Origin: Flavobacteriales bacterium
GTDB lineage: Bacteria > Bacteroidota > Bacteroidia > Flavobacteriales > UBA7430
DNA length: 64,000 nt
Reading direction: 5' to 3'
Assembly (NCBI GenBank): GCA_002692065.1
Contig: NZJX01000002.1
Coordinates: 35,937-99,936, forward strand
Each line of letters opens with the position of its first letter. Within the stretch, counting starts at the first letter, position 1. Under the pieces are notes generated by a model that searched no databases, had not been told where the DNA came from, and was given only the letters and a program-made list of their open reading frames with translations. Below, one piece after another: positions 28,669 to 36,962 of the stretch. The translations under genes and the position numbers were made by a program.

Positions 28669-29333
28669 TTTAACTTAAATTTTGTATATGTAATTGGAAT
28701 ATTATCTTTCCTAAATTTTTTTTCATATTCAGTTCTAATTCTTAAGATAGCATTAATTTTATTTTGTAAGTCAATGTTATGACTTGTTTCAATTAATTCA
28801 TATCCAAAACTTTCAATTAATCCTAAAGTATAACCATGAAGAAACTCTGAATCAGTTTTTAAATTTACAATACAATCTTTATTTGATACTTTTTTATATA
28901 GCTCCAACATATTTTGAGAAATAAGTCTTTTATTTCTTTTTCTAAATTTAATATGAGGATCAGGAAACGTAATCCATATTTCATTGATTTCATCATTAGA
29001 AAATAATAAATCTAGATTTTGAATCTGAGTTCTCACAAAAGCAACATTTTTTAATGATTTTTCAATTGCAGTTTTTGCTCCACGCCAAATTCTTGATCCT
29101 TTAATATCAATTCCAATAAAGTTTTTTTTTGAAAATTGATTTGCTAAACCAATTGTATATTCTCCCTTTCCGCAGCCAAGTTCAATAACTAAAGGATTAT
29201 TATTAAAAAAATAATTACTACACCACTTTCCCCTGAAAATAAAGCCATGGTTCAGTATATTTTTTCTTTCAGGTTGAATCAAATTATTAAAAGTTTTATT
29301 TTCAGCAAACTTTTTCAGTTTATTTTTTGACAC
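28665..29333 (-). CDS. trmB: tRNA (guanine-N7)-methyltransferase
   Basis: TrmB methylates G46 of tRNAs. The 222-residue product has VIELGCGKGEYTIGLA (SAM motif), FIGIDIKGSRIWRGAKTA, ITFPDPHIKFRKRNKRL with the FPDPH signature, and LKTDSEFLHGYTL. The start codon is GTG at 29331-29333, 19 bases after a clean -7 element. No ATG suits the N-terminus better. It is the first gene of the operon running into mrp and korAB. Confidence 0.94.
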   Translation of the reverse strand: MSKNKLKKFAENKTFNNLIQPERKNILNHGFIFRGKWCSNYFFNNNPLVIELGCGKGEYTIGLANQFSKKNFIGIDIKGSRIWRGAKTAIEKSLKNVAFVRTQIQNLDLLFSNDEINEIWITFPDPHIKFRKRNKRLISQNMLELYKKVSNKDCIVNLKTDSEFLHGYTLGLIESFGYELIETSHNIDLQNKINAILRIRTEYEKKFRKDNIPITYTKFKLK

Positions 29334-29352
29334 AATATTTAAATTCTAAATA

Positions 29353-29360
29353 CAAAAATA
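29353..29360 (-). promoter_or_regulatory. -7 promoter element of the trmB-mrp-kor operon
   Basis: TATTTTTG on the minus strand matches TAnnTTTG and ends 19 bases before the GTG start of trmB. The gap to the histidine kinase is only 52 bases, so this is the likely promoter for six genes. Confidence 0.55.
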
Positions 29361-29385
29361 CAAAATCCTTAAACAATATATGAAA

Positions 29386-30399
29386 TTATTTAGACTTAGT
29401 TAAAGTAAATGAAAATGTCGATCCTTCACCAATTGTACTTCTTACATTTATTGAATGACCATGTGCTTCAATAATATGTTTTACTATTGAAAGGCCTAAG
29501 CCTGAACCACCTTTTTCTCTATCTCTTGAACTATCAACTCTGTAAAATCTATCGAATATTTTATTTAAATGTTTTTGTTCAATACCATTTCCACTGTCAG
29601 ACACCTCAGTTAATATATTTACATCCATATCATATAATTTAATATCAATCGTACTCATATCATTTCCATATTTAATTGAATTCTCAATTAAATTATATAA
29701 TACTTGTTTTATTTTTTCTTTATCTCCTTTAACTGGAATTTTAGATTTATAGTTATTAATAATTTTAATTTTTAAACCTCTTTTTTTGGCCTTAATATCT
29801 AAATTTTCAATAACATCATTAATTTCAGTTAAGAGATCAAACGATTTGTTTTCTATTTCAATCTTCCCCTCCTCTAATCTAGTGATTTGATCTAAATCTT
29901 CTACTATATAAATCATTCTTGAAACACTTTTATTGGCTCTTGATAAAAACTTTCTATTTATTTTATTATCCGATATAGCTCCATCTAACAATGTATTTAT
30001 ATATCCTTGAATATTAAAAATTGGAGTTTTTAACTCGTGAGCCACATTACCTACAAATCTTCTCCTATAACTTTCTCTAATTGTCATTTTTTCTAGTTCT
30101 CTGTTTTTAAATAATTTCCAATTTTCAACTTCTCTATTTACATTTTGTAAATTAATATTTTTATCTAAATCTGATCTTGAGTTTGAATTTCTTATGTTTT
30201 TATAGATTAATTTTACCTTAGAGTAAATAAAATTATTCACCATCCATTTCAAAATTAAATATGAGAATATTAAAACTGATAATGAGAAGAAAATTAAATT
30301 TTTGATTTCAAAATCTATATTAAAGATTTTAACAAAAAGTAATATTAAAAAAATCTGAATTATTGAAAAAACAAATGAAAGAACTCCTGATTTTTCCAT
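29386..30399 (-). CDS. Sensor histidine kinase, PhoR-like
   Basis: The sensor of a two-component pair. The 337-residue product has two N-terminal membrane segments (about 7-25 and 33-53) with almost no periplasmic loop, then the HisKA box FVGNVAHELKTP (phospho-acceptor His121). The ATPase motifs are ENSIKYG (N box), DSGNGIEQ (G1), FDRFYRVD (F box) and GGSGLGLSIVKHI (G2). With no sensory loop it probably senses through the membrane or a partner protein. It overlaps the response regulator by 1 base. In flavobacteria this pair is usually annotated PhoR/PhoB-like, but the signal is unknown. Confidence 0.92.
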   Translation of the reverse strand: MEKSGVLSFVFSIIQIFLILLFVKIFNIDFEIKNLIFFSLSVLIFSYLILKWMVNNFIYSKVKLIYKNIRNSNSRSDLDKNINLQNVNREVENWKLFKNRELEKMTIRESYRRRFVGNVAHELKTPIFNIQGYINTLLDGAISDNKINRKFLSRANKSVSRMIYIVEDLDQITRLEEGKIEIENKSFDLLTEINDVIENLDIKAKKRGLKIKIINNYKSKIPVKGDKEKIKQVLYNLIENSIKYGNDMSTIDIKLYDMDVNILTEVSDSGNGIEQKHLNKIFDRFYRVDSSRDREKGGSGLGLSIVKHIIEAHGHSINVRSTIGEGSTFSFTLTKSK

Positions 30400-31088
30400 T
30401 ACCTTTTGTATTTAAATCTGTAACCAACCCCTTTAACTGTTTCAATTAGATTTTGACTTATCTTTTCTCTTATTTTTCTGATGTGAACATCAATAGTTCT
30501 CTTACTAACTAATTCATTATTTCCCCAAATTAAATCAAAAATTTGATTTCTCGTAAAAACTTTTATAGGCTTTGAAGCTAATAAATAAAGAATTTCAAAC
30601 TCCTTCTTTGATAAACTATAAGTTAACCCATCAAAATTAACTTTAAATGTTTCAGAATCAATGCTAAAAGTCCCAATTTGAATAAAATTGTTAGAAATAT
30701 CTTTTTGTACAATTTTTCTTCTCATTAAAGATTTAATTTTACTAATTAAAAATCTAGGTTTAATAGGTTTCACAATATAATCATCTGCTCCTGCTTCTAA
30801 TGCAGCGATTTTCGAATAATCTTCAGTTCGAACTGAAAAGAATACTATTAATATATGATTAAAAATATTTTTAGATCTAATCATCTCGCATAATTCTATT
30901 CCATCTATTCCATTCATTACAATATCCAAAATAATTAAATCTGGTTTAAAAAGATTTATTTGCTCTATAGCCTCACTAGATGATAAACAAATATTAACTT
31001 GGTATCCAACTTTAATTAAGTTATAACTTAAAAATTCAAGAACATCTTTATCGTCGTCTATTAGAAGTATTTTATTACTTTGATTCAT
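30399..31088 (-). CDS. Response regulator, OmpR/PhoB family
   Basis: A 229-residue DNA-binding response regulator. The receiver domain (about 1-120) has the acidic pair in LLIDDDKD, the phospho-acceptor in LIILDIVMNG (Asp55) and the conserved Lys in VKPIKP. The C-terminal winged helix (about 130-227) shows LSKKEFEILYLLASKP, VFTRNQIFDLIWG, RTIDVHIRKIREKI and VKGVGYRFK. It is co-transcribed with the adjacent kinase. The 173-base gap upstream holds no obvious -7 element or PHO-box-like direct repeat. Confidence 0.94.
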   Translation of the reverse strand: MNQSNKILLIDDDKDVLEFLSYNLIKVGYQVNICLSSSEAIEQINLFKPDLIILDIVMNGIDGIELCEMIRSKNIFNHILIVFFSVRTEDYSKIAALEAGADDYIVKPIKPRFLISKIKSLMRRKIVQKDISNNFIQIGTFSIDSETFKVNFDGLTYSLSKKEFEILYLLASKPIKVFTRNQIFDLIWGNNELVSKRTIDVHIRKIREKISQNLIETVKGVGYRFKYKR

Positions 31089-31261
31089 AAAATTAAATTA
31101 TTAAACAGAATTAACTTCTATAAAATGTAAAATCAATAACTTTTAAAGTAATTAAAATTATAATAATTCCCAAAACAACTTTTTAAGTTAATTAAAATAA
31201 CTAGTGAAAGACATAATTTAGTATTATTTAATTAAAAATTATGTTGAAATATTTTTTTTAA

Positions 31262-32923
31262 TTATAAAACTAATAGTTTCTTAAAAAATATAGAATTATT
31301 AGTATAAATTTTCAAACTATACATACCACTTTCAAATTTTTTTGGAATTTCAAAACGGTGCATCATAATATTATTATTCAATACTAAATTTCCTGATAAG
31401 TCAAATATTTCAATTTTATCTATCTTACCATAATAAGATTCGATAATAAAATTACCATTTGATAAAGGATTTGGAAACACATTTACTTTATTAGATAATA
31501 TTTCATTAATTGAAATACTTGAGAACTCAATATTACTTGAAGCCTGACAACCAGAAGTATCAGTAATAATTAAATGATAATCTCCATTAATAAGAGGAAC
31601 ATATATATTTGAATTTGCTCCAGGAAGCTGCACTAAATCATTTCCCATAATATACCATTGATATGATACAAATTCAGATGAAGATTGTCCTACTAATTGA
31701 TTAAAATCAATATTTAAGGTAACATCAACATTATAACATGAACCATCATCAGTATTAGCCTCAGGGTTAAAATTACAAAATAAGTTATCAGTACAACCTG
31801 CAATGAATGGAACACAAGCATTATCATAAATATTTGCATATGGATTGAAATTATAAGCAGTTGGTGAATTACAACCTAATATTAAATTTTCGTTTAATAC
31901 AATATTTTCAATAGATTCTCCAATACCGATTGAGGTAGAAGAAATATTAACTAAAAAGTTAAATAAAGTTGCGGATTGTTGAATAATCCAAAATATCTCT
32001 GTTTCATTTGACACGCCATCAATTTCATTTGTTGAGGGATCGTCATTAACTAGAGATATATTAATTCCTTCATTATCCCAAACTGAAAACCCGGCGCATG
32101 ATAAATTGGAATCACTAGAAAAGTAGAAGGCACCAATTAAATCACCATTCATAACTTGATTATTTCCTAGTGTAAGATCAATACTATCAATATTATCAGA
32201 AGTAATTAGATATTGAGAAGCAACAGATGATAAAGTTACTGAATCAAAAGAAACTGTAACTTCATTTAAGCATGAACCATTATCTATATTGGCAAAATAG
32301 TCAAAATTAAAAGATGTTGAATCAGTACATCCAGAAAACTGACATGAACCATCATCCTCTTGTGCATTGGTATCAAAATTATCAGCATTACTATCTGTAC
32401 ATCCAGTTATAATTGGGTAATTACATGAACCATCATCAAATGTGGCAAAAGGGTCATAATTTAGTGCGAGTGAATCTATACAACCTGGTAACTCACAGTT
32501 AACTTGAACTAATTGAACTGAAATTAAAACATTGAAGGTGTTTGTAGCATATAATATATTTGGATTAACGTTTAAATCGAATAGCTCAGATCCATTGATT
32601 AATTGAAAGGAAATATTTTCTCCTGAGATAGCACCATCAATTTCAGGAGTTAGACTGTCATCTCCCCATATAGTTATTGCTTCTTGTAAAAATGGATTAC
32701 TTAAGTATGATGCCCCAACTAGGAGACCAGAGGGTGTTAAAGCAACAATGTAAGAACTATCAGCAAAAGAGGAAAGATTCTCAAAAGTTGATGACTGAAC
32801 TAAGACAGTCATGTTAGAACCAGTATTTAAATCTACTGGAGCTATATAATTTGGTAAATCACATTGAGCAAAAATATTAATACTCATAGTAATTGTTAGA
32901 ATAAAAATAGACAGTTTTTTCAT
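31262..32923 (-). CDS. T9SS-sorted surface protein with five Cys/Asp-rich repeats
   Basis: A 553-residue secreted protein. It starts with a signal peptide (MKKLSIFILT, cleavage near Ala19-Gln20). Two copies of a domain of about 95 residues (51-145 and 240-348) share GLLVGASYLS / DLIGAFYFS, a Trp-Asp pair and an EIDGxxSxE turn. Five 21-residue motifs start with GC and end with a DDGSC-type turn; they lie at 147-167, 174-194, 198-218, 350-370 and 376-396. A type A T9SS sorting domain (about 473-553) with VNVFPNPLSNG and a final KKLLVL closes the chain. The Asp-rich turns suggest Ca binding with paired Cys. The ATG at 32923 is favoured over a TTG at 32950. The ligand is unknown. Confidence 0.88.
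   Translation of the reverse strand: MKKLSIFILTITMSINIFAQCDLPNYIAPVDLNTGSNMTVLVQSSTFENLSSFADSSYIVALTPSGLLVGASYLSNPFLQEAITIWGDDSLTPEIDGAISGENISFQLINGSELFDLNVNPNILYATNTFNVLISVQLVQVNCELPGCIDSLALNYDPFATFDDGSCNYPIITGCTDSNADNFDTNAQEDDGSCQFSGCTDSTSFNFDYFANIDNGSCLNEVTVSFDSVTLSSVASQYLITSDNIDSIDLTLGNNQVMNGDLIGAFYFSSDSNLSCAGFSVWDNEGINISLVNDDPSTNEIDGVSNETEIFWIIQQSATLFNFLVNISSTSIGIGESIENIVLNENLILGCNSPTAYNFNPYANIYDNACVPFIAGCTDNLFCNFNPEANTDDGSCYNVDVTLNIDFNQLVGQSSSEFVSYQWYIMGNDLVQLPGANSNIYVPLINGDYHLIITDTSGCQASSNIEFSSISINEILSNKVNVFPNPLSNGNFIIESYYGKIDKIEIFDLSGNLVLNNNIMMHRFEIPKKFESGMYSLKIYTNNSIFFKKLLVL
31736..31876 (-). repeat. DGSC-type repeats 4-5 of the T9SS protein
   Basis: Encodes residues 350-396: two 21-residue units starting GCNSP and GCTDN and ending DNAC and DDGSC. 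The N-F-N-P-x-A-N core is shared by both. Confidence 0.8.
32270..32485 (-). repeat. DGSC-type repeats 1-3 of the T9SS protein
   Basis: Encodes residues 147-218: three 21-residue units with G-C-x-D-S at the start, N-(Y/F)-D in the middle and D-(D/N)-G-S-C at the end, separated by 6 and 3 residues. A related unit occurs near the C-terminus of the gingipain-like protease. Confidence 0.85.
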
Positions 32924-32955
32924 AATTTTTTGTTTAAATATTACTTTCAATGATG

Positions 32956-32963
32956 CAAATCTA
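32956..32963 (-). promoter_or_regulatory. -7 promoter element of the DGSC-repeat protein
   Basis: TAGATTTG on the minus strand matches TAnnTTTG and ends 32 bases before the ATG at 32923. It excludes the TTG at 32950 as a probable start, since that lies about where transcription should begin. Confidence 0.6.
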
Positions 32964-33089
32964 AAAAAAATTAAGGATTTTTATAATTAATTTTTTTTTA
33001 AAATCATAAAAATAATTTTTATGTGAATATTTAATGATTATGATTGTGACCACAATGATAATATAAGGTATTTCCAGGTAAAATAGGAT

Positions 33090-33311
33090 TTAACAAACTG
33101 TCTCCAAAAGAGTCTGTAAAAATTGATCAACTACTAAATAACCATTATTTTGAATTTCGACTAATTCGTCTGAACAATATTCGACTAAATCAGTAATTAA
33201 ATAAGAAGTTGAATTCTCGTATATTACTAAATGACAAGAACTACAGTTTATTTCCTTCTTAGAACATGATAGCAAAAGACTCAAAATGAAAACTAAATGT
33301 ATTTTTTTCAT
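33090..33311 (-). CDS. Small Cys-rich lipoprotein, probably frameshifted at its 3' end
   Basis: A 73-residue lipoprotein: signal peptide MKKIHLVFILSLLLSC with the acceptor Cys at 16, then INCSSCHLVIYEN with a CxxC-H pair. The function is unknown. The open frame stops at 33090, but the +1 frame continues with protein-like sequence DSFGDSLLNPILPGN and ends in a His/Cys-rich HCGHNHNH at 33031. One extra T in the run at 33117-33121 would join the two parts into about 93 residues. The likely full gene is therefore 33031-33311. It lies between two T9SS cargo genes and has no clear promoter of its own. Confidence 0.6.
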   Translation of the reverse strand: MKKIHLVFILSLLLSCSKKEINCSSCHLVIYENSTSYLITDLVEYCSDELVEIQNNGYLVVDQFLQTLLETVC

Positions 33312-33375
33312 TGTTTGTTATAATGTTTTAGGCTTGAAATTAATAACTCCCAAGAAAATTAAAAAATTTAAATTT

Positions 33376-36300
33376 CTAGTTTTTGAGTAATCTTTTAATA
33401 ATAAATAACTCTTCATTAATTATAATTTTAGCGAAATATACTCCTGAATTTAGTTCTTGCATATCAATTTCTAATGTTGACAGATTTATTGCATTTTTGT
33501 TAAGTATCTCTCTTCCATTGACATCACTGATAATTATATTATTTACAACTAAATTATTGAACTCAATTTTCACTTTATCATTTATTGGATTAGGATAAAT
33601 CTTAATTGATTTATTTATATAATCTAAATTTAAAAACTCACAAGTGCCATCATCTACGTCAATAGATGAATCGTAATTTAACGCACTTGGATCAGTGCAT
33701 CCAAAAGAACAGTCTCCTATTGGATTAGGCAAATTTATATCTTCAAAATACTCCCAATCACCCTGTGCATAAGTTGATCCAGAGGTGTTTAAAATAATCC
33801 ACGAAGTTTCTTCTGGATACTGCCCTTCAACCCATTGAAAATTGACACATCCCTGAATTTCAATATCAATACAAGTAGCATAATATGATGTAAAACCAGA
33901 TGGCATGGTATACTCAATATCATTAATTAATAAATAATTATTATTCCAACCATCACCATAATCATCATATAATTGGAGTTGAAAAGAATTTCCTTGACAA
34001 GCTTGGGTTGCAAGATTAATTGAGTATGAATCATAAATTAAGGAATCTTCTGAGACTTCAACAAAAATTTGATAATTTTCTCCCATAGGAGCGTCAAAAT
34101 CTAATGAAACTGGAAAAGAAATTAGAATATCTTCATTTATATCAATAGGGTTAAAGGTAAATTGTTGATCTAAAATTTCAATAAAATCATATTCAGAATA
34201 AATATTAACATCAAAAATCCCTGATATATCGTTTCCAATGTTAGTTAATGTTAAATTAACCGTTGCGGTATCTCCAAATTCAATAATAGGTATTTCATCA
34301 TTAAAGTTATCAGTTAAATTAAAATTATTAATTTCAAGATTTGGAGCATTAATTGTAAAATTTCCGTTTGATACCCACAGTACAGTTGAATCTGACTGAA
34401 TGTCAGATATTGAAAATAAAAGATTTACCTGTTCTTGATCAAAAAAGTTTCCAGTTATTTCAATTGAAGCAGCATTAGGTATAAAAAACAGAGTATCAGC
34501 ACCTATAAAATCAAGAGTAAAAATATTAGATGTAATTTCTACTTGAGGATTATCGCTGGAAATCTCAATAGTTAAATTATCAGCAGATGTTAGTCCGAAA
34601 TTTTGTAATTCTACATCAATGAAAAAAGATTCATTTAACTCAACTTGATTATTTCCATTTATTCCATCATTTATTAGTAAACTTGAATAAACAACATATG
34701 GATTATTGGGTGAAAATAAATTTATATTTGAAATATAAACTTTCTTATTTTGCTTACTAGCTACTATCTCTAGTGATTCCATACCATCTATTTGATCAAT
34801 TGAAAGAGAGATTTCGCCATTATTATTGGTATATCCAGCATCCAATAAAACTCCATTCTGATTAACTGCGACATAAGTATGAGATTCAGATAAGATACTT
34901 AAAACGTTCATTCCTATGGGAATAGCATCTGGATGATCAATTGATAAATCTGAAGGAATTCCATAATAAGTTAAAGTTGTAGGGTCTCCCATCAGATGAT
35001 ATATTTCCCAGTAATATTGATCACTTCCATTTGCTTCTGAAACAGCCATATTCCCTGAAAAAAATAATTGAGAAGGATTAATTGCCCACATATTTTCCTG
35101 TTCATTATTTTCATGAAAAGAGCAGTCATAAATTCCAAGTCCCGTATTGTCATATAAAGGGTTTGCGTCAATTGCTCCAGTTCCTACTGCCCACCAATAG
35201 TCTTCATTCCAATATGTATTATTTGTTGCACCAATATAACTAACTGCTCCTTTTTTATCAGCTCTTAACAGTGCTTCACCAAAACACGTAGTGCCATTAA
35301 ATACACTAGATTGACAACAATTACCTATTAAAAGTCCGTATTTATCTTCATTTTCTAAATTTTGAATATCATTTACCACAAATGAGGGATCTCCCCATCC
35401 TGATGGTCCACAATGAGCTGTATAATTACCAAAACCAACTCCTTGGCTGACTTTTTGAATAATTTCAAGTTCAGCCGAAGTAGTTCCAGATTCAGGATAT
35501 AAGTAAGTATGAGAGTTTATACCATGATCCGTGTTAAAATAATAGTCATTTCCATAATTTATTTGACCGTTACCATAAGTTGGGGCCATACTTGCATCAA
35601 CTCCAGCTACCATTAATGCTTCTGATAAATATGAAGGATCTGGCATTGTATATTGTTCATATTGAAGAGTTTTGTCAATTTGGGGAATTAATTGATTTAT
35701 ATTTTCAGCTGAAAATCTTCCAAAAAACATTTCCGGAAAATAATCTCCGTTTCCATCAAATTCACAGAAATACATATCTGAAACATGATTTCCCATATCA
35801 AAACTTGGAACTAGTTCATGATCTCCAATTATTAGAAGATAAGAAGGGGCTCGATTACTTGGTGTTGCATTTTCATAATGATTTCTGATAAAATTTTTAA
35901 TTGACTCTGCAGTATTACCCACATCACTATCACCAACGTAACCTAAAATAATTTCGTATCCTTTCCTAGTTTTCCATGATAAATATTCTTGAATAGTCTC
36001 TTCAAATTGTGGATGAGAAATTATGATCATTTTAATTGGAGAATCAGAAAAATCTGCTTTAGAATCATTTTTATCAAAATTAATTAGCGATTTAAAGTTA
36101 TTATTAAAATCTTTTGAATACACACTTGAATTTTGACTATTGATTTTTGAATCAAAATCAATTCTGAATTTAAATTTCTCACAAACAATTAAATCATTTT
36201 TTACAGGATTATAAGAAATTGGAGAAACTTGAACCCTTGCAATAGTTTTACCTCTCATTTTACCTAAAATTTCAATTTTAACTAAATCTTGAGAATAAAA

Positions 36301-36732
36301 ACTATCATTGTTATAAGTTTTTTGGTTAAATGAAAATGCAACGTTTTCTGAATTTTCTCCTTTTGAAATGGATCTTTGAGATGGAAATATCATATCTTTA
36401 TAACCAATGTCGTCTAAATTATACAACTTATACTCATTGTCGTATATATTAATTTCAAACTTTCCATTTTCAGGAATTTCAATCAATTTATTTAAAACAG
36501 GCAAATTAGGGTTCCCAATATCTTTGGATTCATTAAACCCTGCCAATAAAATTTTAGTATAGTTTATGTCTCGATATTGAAATTCCGAAAAATTAATTTC
36601 ATTTAAATAGAAATCTATATCAATAGATTTCTCAGTACTTAAATTGATTGAAATATTCTTATTATTAGATATGCAATTTAAGGTAGTTAAAAAATAAATT
36701 AATAGAATTAAAGGGCTTCTAAAAATATTCAT
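33376..36732 (-). CDS. Gingipain-like C25 family cysteine protease with T9SS sorting domain
   Basis: A 1118-residue secreted protease. Seen: a signal peptide (1-21), a propeptide-like region (about 25-200, with GNPNLPVLNKLIEIPENGK), and a C25 catalytic domain (about 230-600). The domain has SYLLIIGDHELVPS, FFGRFSAEN, GNYTAHCGPSGWGDPSF (catalytic His440 by position) and IGNCCQSSVF (catalytic Cys472 or 473), ending MGDPTTLTYYG. Then come an Ig-like IgSF segment (600-680), CARDB-like beta domains (680-920), a domain with DDYGDGWNNN, one GCTDP...DDGTC unit and a type A sorting domain with IKIYPNPINDK. It resembles Porphyromonas gingipains in catalytic layout. It probably degrades proteins at the cell surface for nutrition. 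Confidence 0.9.
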   Translation of the reverse strand: MNIFRSPLILLIYFLTTLNCISNNKNISINLSTEKSIDIDFYLNEINFSEFQYRDINYTKILLAGFNESKDIGNPNLPVLNKLIEIPENGKFEINIYDNEYKLYNLDDIGYKDMIFPSQRSISKGENSENVAFSFNQKTYNNDSFYSQDLVKIEILGKMRGKTIARVQVSPISYNPVKNDLIVCEKFKFRIDFDSKINSQNSSVYSKDFNNNFKSLINFDKNDSKADFSDSPIKMIIISHPQFEETIQEYLSWKTRKGYEIILGYVGDSDVGNTAESIKNFIRNHYENATPSNRAPSYLLIIGDHELVPSFDMGNHVSDMYFCEFDGNGDYFPEMFFGRFSAENINQLIPQIDKTLQYEQYTMPDPSYLSEALMVAGVDASMAPTYGNGQINYGNDYYFNTDHGINSHTYLYPESGTTSAELEIIQKVSQGVGFGNYTAHCGPSGWGDPSFVVNDIQNLENEDKYGLLIGNCCQSSVFNGTTCFGEALLRADKKGAVSYIGATNNTYWNEDYWWAVGTGAIDANPLYDNTGLGIYDCSFHENNEQENMWAINPSQLFFSGNMAVSEANGSDQYYWEIYHLMGDPTTLTYYGIPSDLSIDHPDAIPIGMNVLSILSESHTYVAVNQNGVLLDAGYTNNNGEISLSIDQIDGMESLEIVASKQNKKVYISNINLFSPNNPYVVYSSLLINDGINGNNQVELNESFFIDVELQNFGLTSADNLTIEISSDNPQVEITSNIFTLDFIGADTLFFIPNAASIEITGNFFDQEQVNLLFSISDIQSDSTVLWVSNGNFTINAPNLEINNFNLTDNFNDEIPIIEFGDTATVNLTLTNIGNDISGIFDVNIYSEYDFIEILDQQFTFNPIDINEDILISFPVSLDFDAPMGENYQIFVEVSEDSLIYDSYSINLATQACQGNSFQLQLYDDYGDGWNNNYLLINDIEYTMPSGFTSYYATCIDIEIQGCVNFQWVEGQYPEETSWIILNTSGSTYAQGDWEYFEDINLPNPIGDCSFGCTDPSALNYDSSIDVDDGTCEFLNLDYINKSIKIYPNPINDKVKIEFNNLVVNNIIISDVNGREILNKNAINLSTLEIDMQELNSGVYFAKIIINEELFIIKRLLKN

Positions 36733-36776
36733 AATGATTTGATAAGTTAGTGATAAATTTTTTGAAATTAACCTAA

Positions 36777-36784
36777 CAAATATA
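36777..36784 (-). promoter_or_regulatory. -7 promoter element of the C25 protease
   Basis: TATATTTG on the minus strand, a perfect TAnnTTTG, ends 44 bases before the ATG. The rest of the 230-base gap up to the rpoN stop at 36963 holds no other recognisable feature. Confidence 0.6.
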
Positions 36785-36962
36785 CTAAATTAATTATAAT
36801 TATTACTTACCGTTATGTTAACTTATACCAGCTTAAAAAGATTAAATAATTGATATCTAATTAAATTAAAATCCAATTATGAAACATTAAATTTTTACTA
36901 TTACATTAATTTTTTCAATGATAAAATATTTTAAAAATGTGATAGAATCGTTTAATTTATTT

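Noticed and set aside
31170..31190. AACTT-TTT-AAGTT palindrome upstream of the response regulator
   Set aside because: Five-base arms in AT-rich DNA are expected by chance, and there is no T tract or second copy.
31262..36732. Secretion island as a horizontally acquired block
   Set aside because: Base composition by eye and promoter type match the neighbours, and there is no tRNA, integrase or repeat at the edges.
36733..36962. Hidden small RNA or gene in the longest gap
   Set aside because: No open frame of useful size, no stable GC-containing hairpin and no tRNA-like fold was seen; only the protease promoter.
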